A stretch of 64,000 bases of DNA from IMG/VR virus record IMGVR_UViG_3300021405_000010, positions 1-64,000 of that record, one strand, 5' to 3'. The DNA comes from a virus. How positions within the stretch are numbered: the stretch's first letter is position 1; each line of letters begins with the position of its first letter. Below, one piece after another: positions 63,820 through 64,000 of the stretch. A program made the position numbers and the translations under genes. The notes beneath the pieces are model-generated. The model was not told the origin of the DNA. It saw only the letters and a list, made by a program, of their open reading frames with translations, and searched no databases.

Positions 63820-64000
63820 TTAGCTTTGGTAAGGGTTGTAGCCGTACTGCGCCGTGAGCATTGGGTTCTGCTTCTTCTTCTGCTGGTCCACGTCGTCCTG
63901 GGTAAATTGGGCAGCGGGTGCGGACGGGGCGCTGGGGGCGTGAAATTCCTGCGGCTCCGTCTTCCAGCTTCCGATCGATTTGGCATAGGTATTCATGGCG
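63820..64000 (-). CDS. partial virion-block gene cut by the right edge
   Basis: The last 59 codons of a minus-strand gene: (A)MNTYAKSIGSWKTEPQEFHA, then PSAPSAPAAQFTQDDVDQQK, then KKQNPMLTAQYGYNPYQS. An ATG is present at 63998, but the frame is open to the edge, so the true start is probably beyond the window. Similar composition to the neighbouring virion proteins. Confidence 0.55.
   Translation of the reverse strand, partial: AMNTYAKSIGSWKTEPQEFHAPSAPSAPAAQFTQDDVDQQKKKQNPMLTAQYGYNPYQS

Noticed and set aside
1-64000. tRNA genes, CRISPR arrays, integrase, reverse transcriptase or diversity-generating repeats
   Set aside because: None recognised on reading. A tRNA or CRISPR scan was not possible, so short or unusual cases could be missed.

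Overview
The window looks like a large part of a double-stranded DNA tailed-phage genome (or an integrated copy), about 58% GC by eye, densely packed and with almost no bacterial housekeeping genes. The hallmark genes are a large terminase, a portal-like protein, a scaffold-like protein, ejection-type virion proteins, collagen-like tail fibres and a Bet/RecT-type recombinase. The large ejection protein with a lytic-transglycosylase-like domain, and the absence of tape-measure or sheath genes, suggest a podovirus-like particle. The host is not stated by the sequence. A signal-peptide protein with a PEP-CTERM-like sorting tail suggests a Gram-negative host with an exosortase, for example in Verrucomicrobiota or Planctomycetota (inference). 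No major capsid protein, DNA polymerase, integrase, tRNA or CRISPR array was recognised.

Layout. 0.1-12.3 kb: a small ribbon-helix-helix-like gene, then a minus-strand block that reads right to left as large terminase, Pro-rich protein, Lys-rich protein, Cys-rich protein, membrane protein, portal, small protein, scaffold, HNH nuclease, three glycosyltransferase-like proteins, a FkbM methyltransferase and a holin-like protein. 12.3-14.5 kb: envelope-directed genes, namely the PEP-CTERM-like protein and a secreted right-handed beta-helix protein that is a paralogue of the phage's own tailspike. 14.6-25.2 kb (minus): replication and recombination genes (replisome-organiser-like protein, VRR-NUC nuclease, SF2 helicase, Bet, a coiled-coil partner, DUF932) and small Zn-ribbon proteins. 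25.2-31.9 kb (minus): many small early-type proteins, a SAM methyltransferase and a membrane O-acyltransferase. 31.9-37.7 kb (plus): about 20 tightly coupled small genes beginning with a small-terminase-like gene. 37.9-50.7 kb (minus): tail fibre and tailspike genes rich in collagen-like and other repeats. 50.7-53.8 kb (plus): small genes. 54.1-64 kb (minus): a membrane protein carrying a tail-fibre module, then the internal/ejection proteins, cut by the right edge.

Regulation. Three repeated DNA signals stand out. The first is a 65-bp non-coding element at 346, 18829, 31396 and 54007, with a partial copy at 34154. The second is an ATGCYCAACGTTG half-palindrome at about a dozen intergenic sites. 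The third is a TATAACGTTATA palindrome at gene ends. Three early-type promoters place the start codon 5-6 bases after the -10 box, which predicts leaderless mRNAs. The 10-bp palindrome AAGCATGCTT occurs six times in the left 26 kb, inside genes in different reading frames as well as between genes.

How it may work together. Bet, the VRR-NUC nuclease, the helicase and the DNA-binding proteins would serve replication and recombination. Terminase, portal and scaffold would build and package the head. The ejection proteins and fibres would handle entry and adsorption. The most unusual theme is that virion adhesion modules recur in proteins predicted to be exported or membrane-anchored in the host (beta-helix at 13.0-14.5 kb, fibre module at 54.1-54.6 kb), alongside glycosyltransferases and an acyltransferase. 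Together these suggest a phage-encoded programme that remodels or masks the host surface (inference).
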